Below, one piece after another: positions 50,277 through 58,434 of a stretch of DNA of 64,000 bases. Each line of letters opens with the position of its first letter. Position 1 is the first letter of the stretch. The notes under the pieces were generated by a model. That model saw only the letters and a list, made by a program, of their open reading frames with translations, did not search any database and was not told the DNA's origin. Source of the stretch: Haloarchaeobius sp. FL176 (GTDB lineage Archaea > Halobacteriota > Halobacteria > Halobacteriales > Natrialbaceae); contig NZ_JANJYH010000017.1 of NCBI RefSeq assembly GCF_024609245.1, positions 1-64,000 on the forward strand. Direction: 5' to 3'. The translations under genes and the position numbers were made by a program.

Positions 50277-51200
50277 TCAGATGGTCACCTCGCGACACTC
50301 GACGCCTGAGGAGAGGTGACCGAGGAGCGCCTCGGTCACCGCCTCACGCTCGTGGTGCACCCAGTGCGACGCGTCGGGGAACCGCCGCAACCGCCCGTCC
50401 TCGCAGCGGTCGACGCTCTCCTCGGCCATCACGGGGCGGAGTGCGATGTCGTCCTCCCCCCAGCAGACGAGCGTCGGCTGGGTGACGGTGGTTCGTGATG
50501 GCGGCTCCGACCGACGGAAGCCCCGGTACCAGTCGATCCGCGGCCCGATGCCGCTGTGCTGCCAGGCCGCCCGGTAGCGCTCGATGGTCTCCTCGTCGAA
50601 CGTGCCCGGGTTCGAGGTGATCTCGAGCGAGTCGACCATGTTGGCCATCCCGTTCCGACGCAGCAGCCACTCGGGGAGCTTCGGGAGCTGATAGAACCAG
50701 ACGTACCAGCTCCGCGCGATCTGCCGTGGACTGGACCGGAGAGTGTCCCGGTACACCGTCGGGTGCGGGACGTTCATAATCGCGAGCCGGTCGACCATCG
50801 AGGGCCGACGGAGCGCGAGGTTCCAGGCGACGAAGCCGCCGAAGTCGTGGCCGACGACGTGGGCCGACTCGCGCCCCTCGCTGTGTATCAGGTCGACCAC
50901 GTCGGCGACCAGCTCCGACTGCCGATAGGCGTCGACGCCGTCGGGAGCCTCGCTCAGGTTGCAGCCGCGCTGGTCCGGAACGACCACGCGGAACCCGGCG
51001 TCGACGAGCGCGCCGAGCTGGTCGCGCCAGCCGTACCAGAAGTCGGGGTGCCCATGCAGGAGGACGACCAGCGGCGCGTCGGGGTCGCCAGCGGCCACGA
51101 CGTGGAGCTGCACGCCGTTGACCTCGCGGTAGGTGGATTCCAGCCCGTGGTCGGGCAGGAGCGATGCATCGGTGTCCGGGAACGAGTTGGTGACCGACAT
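50277..51200 (-). CDS. Alpha/beta-fold hydrolase, epoxide-hydrolase-like
   Basis: A 307-aa protein starting at MSVTNSFPDTD; the 37 upstream residues in frame look non-coding. HGHPDFWYGWRDQ gives the HGxP oxyanion motif, VVGHDFGGFVAW has nucleophile Asp (DFGG rather than a Ser), and DASHWVHHE holds the catalytic His; TLVCWGEDDIALRP supplies the acid. An Asp nucleophile points to epoxide hydrolase or haloacid dehalogenase chemistry. Confidence 0.85.
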   Translation of the reverse strand: MSVTNSFPDTDASLLPDHGLESTYREVNGVQLHVVAAGDPDAPLVVLLHGHPDFWYGWRDQLGALVDAGFRVVVPDQRGCNLSEAPDGVDAYRQSELVADVVDLIHSEGRESAHVVGHDFGGFVAWNLALRRPSMVDRLAIMNVPHPTVYRDTLRSSPRQIARSWYVWFYQLPKLPEWLLRRNGMANMVDSLEITSNPGTFDEETIERYRAAWQHSGIGPRIDWYRGFRRSEPPSRTTVTQPTLVCWGEDDIALRPVMAEESVDRCEDGRLRRFPDASHWVHHEREAVTEALLGHLSSGVECREVTI

Positions 51201-51338
51201 CGGAGATGACTCGGGAGTCTCGCTCAGTTCAGTATCGGTACGACAGTCGTGAGACGGGGACCTTCGACAGCTAGACGTACAGGCCGTGGCCGAATACGCG
51301 GACTGCCACACCGGTGAGGGGACTTTTACCCGAGCCCG

Positions 51339-51995
51339 CTACCGGACGAGCTCGCCGAACACGCGTTCCTCGACCTTCCGGAGGTGCTCGCCGACCGTTG
51401 CGGGGGCGATGCCGACGGCCTCGCCGATGTCCTCGAGCGAGGCCTCGCGCGGTTCGCTGTAGTAGCCCAGCTCGACCGCGACCTCGAGCACCTCCTCCTG
51501 GCGGGACGTGAGCATCCGGCTGAACGAGGACCGGTCCGTCTCGTACTCGCCCATGTTCAGGACCTCGACGGTCATCGAGTCGAGCTCGTCCACGTAGTCG
51601 GACAGCTCCTGGAACGTCTCGCCGGTCCCCAGGTAGGTTATCTCGAGGTGGTCCTCGGACGTGAACCGGATGGGCGTATCGACGACCAGCAGCGACTCTC
51701 GTTGTAGTTCCAGGGACCGCCGGACCGTCTCCGTCGGTTCGAACTGGCTCACGGCCAGCCAGCGGTCCGCCCCGGCGGTGAGATAGTCGAGGACGTGGGG
51801 CGATTCGTCCATTATCTGTCTGTAGCGGTCCTGACTCCCGCTCGCCTCGGCCAGCAGCAGCACCGTCCCGTCGGCGAGCAGCTCGACGTGGTGGATCGCC
51901 CGCCGTTCGATGGACGGCTCGTTGCTCAGTTCGTTCCCGAGTGGATGGAGTGCACTTCCCCCGTCTGCTTTGACCAGTACCGTGAGATATCGCAT
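51339..51995 (-). CDS. Bacterio-opsin-activator-type HTH regulator (HTH_10)
   Basis: A 218-aa protein starting at MRYLTVLVKADGG. An N-terminal sensor region is followed by the HTH_10 DNA-binding domain at ~155-215: LTSRQEEVLEVAVELGYYSEPREASLEDIGEAVGIAPATV (key residues LTxRQ, GYY, P, R, T). TATA-like TTTATATG on the minus strand at 52040-52047 lies 45 bp upstream. It is divergent from the NuoCD gene and might control it. Confidence 0.85.
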   Translation of the reverse strand: MRYLTVLVKADGGSALHPLGNELSNEPSIERRAIHHVELLADGTVLLLAEASGSQDRYRQIMDESPHVLDYLTAGADRWLAVSQFEPTETVRRSLELQRESLLVVDTPIRFTSEDHLEITYLGTGETFQELSDYVDELDSMTVEVLNMGEYETDRSSFSRMLTSRQEEVLEVAVELGYYSEPREASLEDIGEAVGIAPATVGEHLRKVEERVFGELVR

Positions 51996-52110
51996 GGACT
52001 CACCCGTCGTGCGCGGTATCGGACGACTTGGGCAGACCCGCATATAAATTCCGACACAGGTGAGGCAGCGTGCATACCCGACCGACACCGAAAACTGCCA
52101 CCTGTGGACG

Positions 52111-53757
52111 ATGCAACGCCAACGACACTTGCCCCCCGACCGACTCGTCGACGAGGTGGTCACAGCTCTCCCCGACGACGCCGTCGTCGGCCGTGACACA
52201 CACCAGAACGCTCCCGCCGTCGTAGTGCGGGCCGACAGCGTCCAGACGGCTCTCTCGGTGCTTCGCTCGGAGCTCGGACTCGACCATTGCTCCTGTGTGA
52301 CCGCACAGGAGTACGCGGACCGCTTCGAGACCATCTACCACCTCACCAGCTTCGACGACCGGAGCCGCGAACTCTCCGTCGTCGTCCCCACGAAGCGGGA
52401 CGCCCCGATCAGCGAGTCGGCCGCGTCGGTCTACCGGACCGCCGAGTGGCACGAGCGCGAGGCGTACGACCTCCTCGGCATCGAGTACGAGGACCACCCT
52501 GACCTCCGCCGTATCCTCCTGCCCGAGACCTGGCAGGGCCACCCGCTCCGGGAGGACTACGACCAGGACCGGCCACAGATCGTGCCCCTGAAGGCCCACG
52601 CCAACCCGCTGCAGGAGGACCACCGCGGCGGCGGGACCGACACGATGTTCCTCAACATCGGTCCCCACCACCCATCGACCCACGGCGTGATGCACCTGAA
52701 GGTGACCCTCGACGGTGAGCAGGTGATCGACGTGGACCCGGATATCGGCTACATCCACCGGTGCGAGGAGCAGATGTGCCAGCGTGGCACCTACCGCCAT
52801 CAGATAATGCCGTACCCCGACCGCTGGGACTGGGGTGGCGCGGGCCTGCTCAACGAGTGGGCCTACGCCCGCACCATCGAGAGCCTGGCCGACATCGAGG
52901 TCCCCGAGTACGCACAGGTCCTCCGGACGATGAGCGCCGAACTGTCGCGCATCCTCTCGCACTTCCTGTTCACCGCCATGTACGCGCTGGACGTCAGCGG
53001 CGAGTTCACCGCCGCCTTCATGTGGGGGTTCTGGGACCGCGAGCGCGTCCAGGACATCCTCGAAGAGCTGACGGGCCAGCGCCTCATGTTCAACTACTTC
53101 CGGGTCGGCGGCGTCGCCTGGGACATTCCGGAGCCTCGCGACGAGTTCTTCGAGATGGTGCGTGCGTTCACCGACGACCTCCCGCACAGGCTCGACGAGT
53201 ATCACAGCCTGCTGACGAACAACGAGACGTTCCAGCTCCGCTGTGTCGACACCGGCCACCTCGACCCTGACGTCGCGAAGCAGCACGGAGTCACTGGCCC
53301 GGTCGCCCGCGGCTCCGGTATCGACTACGATCTGCGCCGCGACGACCCCTACGGCTACTACGACCACCTCGACTGGGACGTCGTCACCGAGGACGACTGT
53401 GACAACTTCGCCCGCGTGCTCGTCCGCCTGCAGGAGATCGAGGAGTCGGCGGCGATCATCGAGCAGTGCGTCGACCTGCTGGAGGACTGGCCGGAAGAAG
53501 AGCGCACCTGTCAGGCGAACGTGCCCCGGACCCTGAAGCCCACCGGCGAGTGCTACCGGGCCGTCGAGGGAGCGAAGGGCGAGCTCGGCATCTACATCCG
53601 CGCGGACGGCACCGAGACCCCGGCCCGGTTCAAGATCCGCGGCCCCTCGTTCTCGAACCTGTCCGCGCTCCCCGCGATGGCCGAGGGCGAGTACGTCGCC
53701 GACCTGGTCGCGACGCTCGGGAGCCTCGACACCATCATGGGGGAGGTGGACCGATGA
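52111..53757 (+). CDS. Isolated NuoCD-like NADH-quinone oxidoreductase subunit
   Basis: A 548-aa fusion of NuoC (about 1-165, EREAYDLLGIEYEDHPDLRRILLPE) and NuoD (GPHHPSTHG at 184-192, then EYHSLLTNNETFQLR, PVARGSGIDYDLRRDDPYGYYD). Length and motifs match haloarchaeal NuoCD. Complex I genes are normally clustered, but only this one is here. The quinone-site stretch that in other 49-kDa subunits reads DRLDY is PDRWDW, with Trp241 at the tyrosine place; this needs an alignment to confirm. It is coupled to a zinc-ribbon gene (ATGA). Confidence 0.88.
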   Translation: MQRQRHLPPDRLVDEVVTALPDDAVVGRDTHQNAPAVVVRADSVQTALSVLRSELGLDHCSCVTAQEYADRFETIYHLTSFDDRSRELSVVVPTKRDAPISESAASVYRTAEWHEREAYDLLGIEYEDHPDLRRILLPETWQGHPLREDYDQDRPQIVPLKAHANPLQEDHRGGGTDTMFLNIGPHHPSTHGVMHLKVTLDGEQVIDVDPDIGYIHRCEEQMCQRGTYRHQIMPYPDRWDWGGAGLLNEWAYARTIESLADIEVPEYAQVLRTMSAELSRILSHFLFTAMYALDVSGEFTAAFMWGFWDRERVQDILEELTGQRLMFNYFRVGGVAWDIPEPRDEFFEMVRAFTDDLPHRLDEYHSLLTNNETFQLRCVDTGHLDPDVAKQHGVTGPVARGSGIDYDLRRDDPYGYYDHLDWDVVTEDDCDNFARVLVRLQEIEESAAIIEQCVDLLEDWPEEERTCQANVPRTLKPTGECYRAVEGAKGELGIYIRADGTETPARFKIRGPSFSNLSALPAMAEGEYVADLVATLGSLDTIMGEVDR

Positions 53758-54056
53758 CGAGGGCTGGCTGGCGACCGTGGGCGTTCGACCCCGATGAACA
53801 GGTGACGTGCATCGCCTGCGGCGACGAGGTCGCCCGCGACGACGCCCGGGAGTACGACAAACACGGCGACCGCTGGAGCCGCGACGGGAAGCAGTTCGAG
53901 TACCTCTGCAAGCCCTGCTACCGGGAGTGCTGCCACCAGAACCGTGACGGCCTCGAGGAGAAACTCGTCGCGGCCGACGCCGGCCGGACCGACCAGCGGA
54001 CGTTCCTCAGACGGTTCTGCGAGCGAGCGGCGGACGACGCGGAGTCGCGCGCCTGA
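53754..54056 (+). CDS. Small zinc-ribbon protein coupled to NuoCD
   Basis: A 100-aa protein overlapping the NuoCD stop by 4 bp. Cysteine pairs CIACGDEV and CKPCYRECCHQ with DAREYDKHGDRW between them form a zinc ribbon; it continues GLEEKLVAADAG. I recall a haloarchaeal DUF family of this form (often beginning with a basic N-terminus). Function unknown; coupling suggests an assembly or regulatory role with the NuoCD paralogue. Confidence 0.75.
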   Translation: MTRAGWRPWAFDPDEQVTCIACGDEVARDDAREYDKHGDRWSRDGKQFEYLCKPCYRECCHQNRDGLEEKLVAADAGRTDQRTFLRRFCERAADDAESRA

Positions 54057-54149
54057 CCGCGCCCGCACCGGAGCCTCGCCACCGGAGCTGTTCGACCGCT
54101 TGGCCGTCCAGCGGCCTGCACGCCCATTTGACGCCCGTGTACGCAGCCC

Positions 54150-56093
54150 TCACCGGAACAGCACCGTCGGCGACCGCGCCACGTCGGCGACCGACTGTTC
54201 CGCCTCGATGGCGGGCAGGCGGACCGTCGCGACGGTGCCGTCGTCGTCCCCCCGGATCTGGAAGGAGCCACCGTAACGGGTGACGATCCAGTTGACGAGC
54301 CAGAGGCCGAGCCCGCTCCCGTGTTCGAGCGCGGACTCCTTGCCCTTCGAGATGACCTGTGCCTCCATCTCGTCGATGCCCGGGCCGTCGTCGGCGACGG
54401 TGCAGACGACCCAGTCATCGTCGTCGACGGCGGTGACACGGACCGCGGGCGCGGGTGATGGGTCGTGTTTGAGGCCGTTCTCGACGAGCTCGGCCAGCGC
54501 CTGCTCGAGTTCGACGCCGGCACAGACCGCGCGGTCGGTGCGGCAGTCCAGCTCGACCGTCCCGTCGGGGAACTGCTCGCGCTGGTCCTCGACGAGGGCA
54601 GCGAGCATGGCGCCGGTGTCGAGGCGGCCTGGCTCGCGTTCGTAGCGCGCGTAGCGCTCCAGTTCGCGGGCCTGCTCGGTGAGGTGGACGAGCGACTCGG
54701 CGGTGTTGACGATGCGCGAGCCGAGGCTCGCGGTGTCGGCGTCGTCGTCGCGGAGCAGGTCACCGAAGCCGAGCAGCGCGTTCATGTCGTTCCGGAGGTT
54801 GTGCCGGAGCACGCGGTTGAGCAGCTGGACGAGCTGCTCGGTCCGCTTGCGCTCGGTGATGTCGGTCTGGAAGCCGAGGAACTGGGAGACATCGCCGTCG
54901 TCGTTCTCCACGGGGCTGACCTGCACCTGGTTCCAGAACGGCGTGCCGTCCTTGCGGTAGTTGATGAGTTCGACGAGCACCGGCTCCTCGGCGGCGATAC
55001 GCTCGCGGAGGGCTGCGACACGTCCGGAGTCGGTCGCCTCGCCCTGGAGGAACCGGCAGTCGCGGCCGAGCACCTCGTCGGTGTCGTAGCCGGTGACGCG
55101 CTCGAACCCCTCGTTGACGTAGAGCAGTGGGTTGCTGTCCCCGCCGGCCTCGGCGATGGAGATGCCGATGTCGGCCTCGTCCATCGCGCGGTTCTTCAGC
55201 CGGAGCTCGCGCTCGCGGCGCTTCCGTTCGGTCACGTCCCGACCGACGCCCTGGACGCCGACGACCTCGCCGTCGTCGGTGACGGGCGTCGCGTTCACCT
55301 CGATGACGACCTGCTCGCCGTCGGCGTCGGCGAAGTCGAGTTCGACGTTCTCGGCGGACTCGCCGTCGAGGGCATCGGCGTAGGCGACGAGTGCGTCGTC
55401 GAGCGTGGGCTGGGTGATGATGTCTGCAAAGGGCGAGCCGACGAGCGCCTCGGCCTCGTATCCCAGCGTCTGTTCGACCGCGGGAGAGACGTAGGTGAAC
55501 TCGCCGTCGAGGTCGATCTGGAACAGGATGTCGAAGCTGGTCTCGGCGATTCGCTCGATGCGAGCCTTCTCGCGCTGGAGGCGTTCGTTTCGCTGTTCGA
55601 GTTCCCGTTCGTAGCGCCGGCGCTCTAACGCCTGTCCGACGACATTCGCGAACACCTCGATGAAGACGGTCTCCTCGGGCTCGAACCCGGCAGAGCGGCG
55701 CTCCCGGCCCCCGAAGCAGACCGTCCCGTACACCTCGTCGTCCACGAGGATCTTCGCACCGATGTACGTCTCCAGACCGAACGTCTGGAGGGCCGTCTCG
55801 GAGACCGCGTCGGAGGCCGTCGCGTGGTGGACCGCGAGGTGGCCGTCGAGTTCGACGGTGTGGCGACAGTACGCCTCGTCGAGCGGGCAGCTCTCGCCGG
55901 GCTGGATGAGCTCGTGGTCGCCGGCCGCCTGCTCGATGGTCTGGGTCCCGCCCTCGATGCTGGTGAGGAACCCGATTGGCAGGCCGAGGTACTCCCGACC
56001 GATGTCGAGCCCGTCGGCGACGAGCTCGTCGACCGGGCGGCCGTGGTCGGCGAACACCTCGTAGAGCTCCTCGCGGCGAGAACTACCGTCCAT
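54150..56093 (-). CDS. Sensor histidine kinase, GAF-PAS-LOV-HATPase
   Basis: A 647-aa soluble kinase. A GAF domain (~1-160, IGREYLGLPIGFLTSIEGG) is followed by PAS (~175-295) and a LOV-like PAS (~300-425) with GRDCRFLQGEATD. The photoactive cysteine position is Cys346; the usual GRNCRFLQG has Asn where Asp345 is. FWNQVQVSPV and FQTDITERK complete it. The HisKA variant is VLRHNLRNDMN (His ~442), and the HATPase has LVENGLKHDPS, VADDGPGID and HGSGLGLWLV. It could be a blue-light sensor. Confidence 0.9.
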   Translation of the reverse strand: MDGSSRREELYEVFADHGRPVDELVADGLDIGREYLGLPIGFLTSIEGGTQTIEQAAGDHELIQPGESCPLDEAYCRHTVELDGHLAVHHATASDAVSETALQTFGLETYIGAKILVDDEVYGTVCFGGRERRSAGFEPEETVFIEVFANVVGQALERRRYERELEQRNERLQREKARIERIAETSFDILFQIDLDGEFTYVSPAVEQTLGYEAEALVGSPFADIITQPTLDDALVAYADALDGESAENVELDFADADGEQVVIEVNATPVTDDGEVVGVQGVGRDVTERKRRERELRLKNRAMDEADIGISIAEAGGDSNPLLYVNEGFERVTGYDTDEVLGRDCRFLQGEATDSGRVAALRERIAAEEPVLVELINYRKDGTPFWNQVQVSPVENDDGDVSQFLGFQTDITERKRTEQLVQLLNRVLRHNLRNDMNALLGFGDLLRDDDADTASLGSRIVNTAESLVHLTEQARELERYARYEREPGRLDTGAMLAALVEDQREQFPDGTVELDCRTDRAVCAGVELEQALAELVENGLKHDPSPAPAVRVTAVDDDDWVVCTVADDGPGIDEMEAQVISKGKESALEHGSGLGLWLVNWIVTRYGGSFQIRGDDDGTVATVRLPAIEAEQSVADVARSPTVLFR

Positions 56094-56126
56094 CAGGCAC
56101 CGCTTGGGCTGGCTACACTATAACCC

Positions 56127-56420
56127 GTGTGGCATCGATGGTCGCCTGCCATCGGACGCATCGAGTGGCATTCTGGGAGGAGACTGCCATGGATCGCCCA
56201 GCCAGACGGACTCCTCGCGACCGCCGGGACCGCGCTCGCCGCGACCGTGGGCGGCTGTCTCGGGCTGGGTTCGAGCGAGCGCGACCTCGTCGACTACGTT
56301 CGGGCGGTCGAGCGGGCACACCGCCGGAACGGGCTGCTTCTGGGAGAACAGCAGTACGGTCGCCTGTCTCGACTGACGCTCGCGCCGGAGGCGCGTCCCG
56401 GCTACGAACCGTCCGTGTTC
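56127..56420 (+). pseudogene. Fragment of a lipoprotein gene
   Basis: A plus-strand frame contains GLLATAGTALAATVGGCLG, a good lipoprotein signal with lipobox VGGC, then LGSSERDLVDYVRAVERAHR and RNGLLLGEQQYGRLS. Beyond ~56402 it is antisense to the DUF6360-like gene and loses coding character. No start with a normal N-terminus is seen. Probably a truncated exported protein. Confidence 0.4.
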
Positions 56421-56689
56421 GCCGCGACCCGGTCGGCCTGTTCCTCCAGGTCGGCAGCGAGGGCCCGCGCCTGCTCCGGGCTCAACTGGAGTTCCTCCAT
56501 GTGCGCCGGCAGCAGGTCCTCGGTCATGTTGTCCAGCTCGAACTGGAGCTTGACGTGGTCGGGCGACTCGCGCGCCGCCGTTGCGTTGCAGACCGCGAAC
56601 ACCTCGTCCTCGAAGTCGTGGCCCTTGACCCGGGCGTCGACGAGGTCCAGCGTCGTGTAGGCGTTCACCTTCAGGAGTCGGTCGGCCAT
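56402..56689 (-). CDS. DUF6360-like small haloarchaeal protein
   Basis: A 95-aa protein starting at MADRLLKVNAYTTLDLVDAR. Conserved pieces are VKGHDFEDEVFAVCNATA, KLQFELDN and LSPEQARALAADLEEQADR. I recall this as a haloarchaeal family (DUF6360, from memory). Function unknown; probably cytoplasmic. Confidence 0.7.
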   Translation of the reverse strand: MADRLLKVNAYTTLDLVDARVKGHDFEDEVFAVCNATAARESPDHVKLQFELDNMTEDLLPAHMEELQLSPEQARALAADLEEQADRVAANTDGS

Positions 56690-57022
56690 ACCGGAGTGAG
56701 TGCCGCGAGGCACTTAGCGGGCGCGACCGTGGCAACGGCTCACCGTCGGCAACACCCGTGCCCCCCTCGCTTCGATGGCCCCGGCTCGGGGCGCCATCTC
56801 GGACGACACCGTTCCGCCCGTCGTCGTCTACTCTGACCTGCCGATGAAGCTCGCGGTCGGCGTCGGGCTGCTCGCGTGGCTCCGTACGGGACCGGCGGTG
56901 ATTTCGACCGGCGTAAAGGGTTCGGCCTGAATGTCGCGTACTTTACTTCCTCGTCGGGCGGCTGCTGCTGCTGCTGTTCCCGGGGCAGTGATGGGCGTTC
57001 CGACGGGCTGACCCATAGATTG

Positions 57023-57056
57023 ATTATGCACGCGATAATATTATCGTGTGCATAAT
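57023..57056. promoter_or_regulatory. 34-bp near-perfect palindrome overlapping the ATPase start
   Basis: Left arm ATTATGCACGCGATAAT (57023-57039) and right arm ATTATCGTGTGCATAAT (57040-57056) are contiguous inverted copies with one mismatch in 17. The start ATG (57055-57057) lies in the right arm. The rest of 56690-57022 has no gene. Confidence 0.75.
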
Positions 57057-58425
57057 GATCGACCGCGAGCGAGAACGTGACTGGTTGCAGTCCCACCTCG
57101 ATGAGGACCGACGCCAGCTCCTCGTTCTGTACGGTCGTCGACGAGTGGGGAAGACGACGCTCGTGACCGAGGTTCTCGACGAGCGAGACACCAGTTCGGT
57201 GTACTATCTCTGCGACCAGCGCGGACCCGAGGTCAACGCGCAGGCGTTCGCTCGACGGCTCGCGGACGTGTTCGACGACGTGGAGCCATCGGTCAGTGGG
57301 TTCGTCGATGCGTTCAGGTACCTCATACGGCGCGTCGACGGCCCGTTCGTCGTCGCCATCGACGAGTTCTCGTACCTCGTCGAGGAGGACGAGAGCGTTC
57401 CATCGGTGTTCCAGAACATCGTCGACGACGTGCTCGACGGTACCGACGTGTCACTCGTCGTCCTCGGGTCCTCGATATCGATGATGGAAGAGGGTGTGCT
57501 GAGCTACGAAAGCCCGCTGTACGGTCGCCGAACCGGCCAGTGGCGGCTCGAACCCCTCACTGTCGGTGACGCGTCGGGGTTCCTCTCGACGTACGACTCG
57601 GTCGAACTGGTCCAGGCGTACAGCGTCGTCGGCGGAGTTCCGGCGTACCTCGAACAGTTCGACCCGGATGACGACCTCGCCACCAACGTCGAAGCGCGCA
57701 TCCTCTCGAAAGGTGCGTTCCTCTATGAGGAGCCCGAATTCCTGCTCAGACAGGAGCTCAGGGAGCCGACGACCTACATGGCGATACTCGAAGCGATGGC
57801 GGCCGGGGCAACACGAGTTACCCAGATCGGGAGCGAAATCGACAAAGCCGCGAGCAGTATCTCGCGGTACCTCGACAACCTCGAACGACTCGCGCTCGTC
57901 GAGCGGGAGACGCCGGTCACGGACCCAGACGGCCGCGGCGTGTATCGATTGGCGGATCAGTTCCTGCGGTTCTGGTTCCGCTACGTGCTCCCGAACCGGG
58001 CGACGCTCGAACAGGGACATACCGAACCTGTCCGCGAGTCCGTGGTCGAGACGTTACCGACACACGCCAGCTGGACGTTCGAGGACGTATGTCGACAGGC
58101 GGTCAGCCAACCCGACTTTCCGGTCGCGTGTTCGCGCGTCGGGCGCTGGTGGTACGACGAGCTGGAGGTCGACGTCGTCGGACTGAACGAACACGACGAG
58201 ACGCTCCTCCTCGGCGAATGTAAGTGGACAGAGGAACCGGTCGGGTCGAGCCTGCTGACGGACCTCGAACGAATCGAGCCGGAGGTCCGATGGCGCGGCT
58301 CCGACAGATCGGTCACGTACGCGCTGTTCTCGAAAGCGGGATTCACCTCGGAACTAGAGACCACCGCAGAACAGCGCGACGACCTCTCGCTGTTCGACAC
58401 CGACGACGTGTTGGCGGTGTTCTAG
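57055..58425 (+). CDS. Archaeal AAA-type ATPase with DUF234 C-terminus (paralogue)
   Basis: A 456-aa protein starting MIDRERERDWLQSHL; a GTG three codons upstream is inside the palindrome and less likely. Walker A is GRRRVGKT (27-34), Walker B FVVAIDEFSYLVEE, then LGSS and GRRTGQWRLEPL. The winged helix, FLRFWFRYVLPNRA and C-terminal ELEVDVVG...LLLGECKWT nuclease-like pattern follow. It is similar along its length to the protein at 27142. It is inserted between chromosomal-type genes. Confidence 0.85.
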   Translation: MIDRERERDWLQSHLDEDRRQLLVLYGRRRVGKTTLVTEVLDERDTSSVYYLCDQRGPEVNAQAFARRLADVFDDVEPSVSGFVDAFRYLIRRVDGPFVVAIDEFSYLVEEDESVPSVFQNIVDDVLDGTDVSLVVLGSSISMMEEGVLSYESPLYGRRTGQWRLEPLTVGDASGFLSTYDSVELVQAYSVVGGVPAYLEQFDPDDDLATNVEARILSKGAFLYEEPEFLLRQELREPTTYMAILEAMAAGATRVTQIGSEIDKAASSISRYLDNLERLALVERETPVTDPDGRGVYRLADQFLRFWFRYVLPNRATLEQGHTEPVRESVVETLPTHASWTFEDVCRQAVSQPDFPVACSRVGRWWYDELEVDVVGLNEHDETLLLGECKWTEEPVGSSLLTDLERIEPEVRWRGSDRSVTYALFSKAGFTSELETTAEQRDDLSLFDTDDVLAVF

Positions 58426-58434
58426 ACGCTCGCC

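Noticed and set aside
52000-53367. 455-codon open frame antisense to NuoCD
   Set aside because: Mirror of a well-supported NuoCD gene; no motif of its own.
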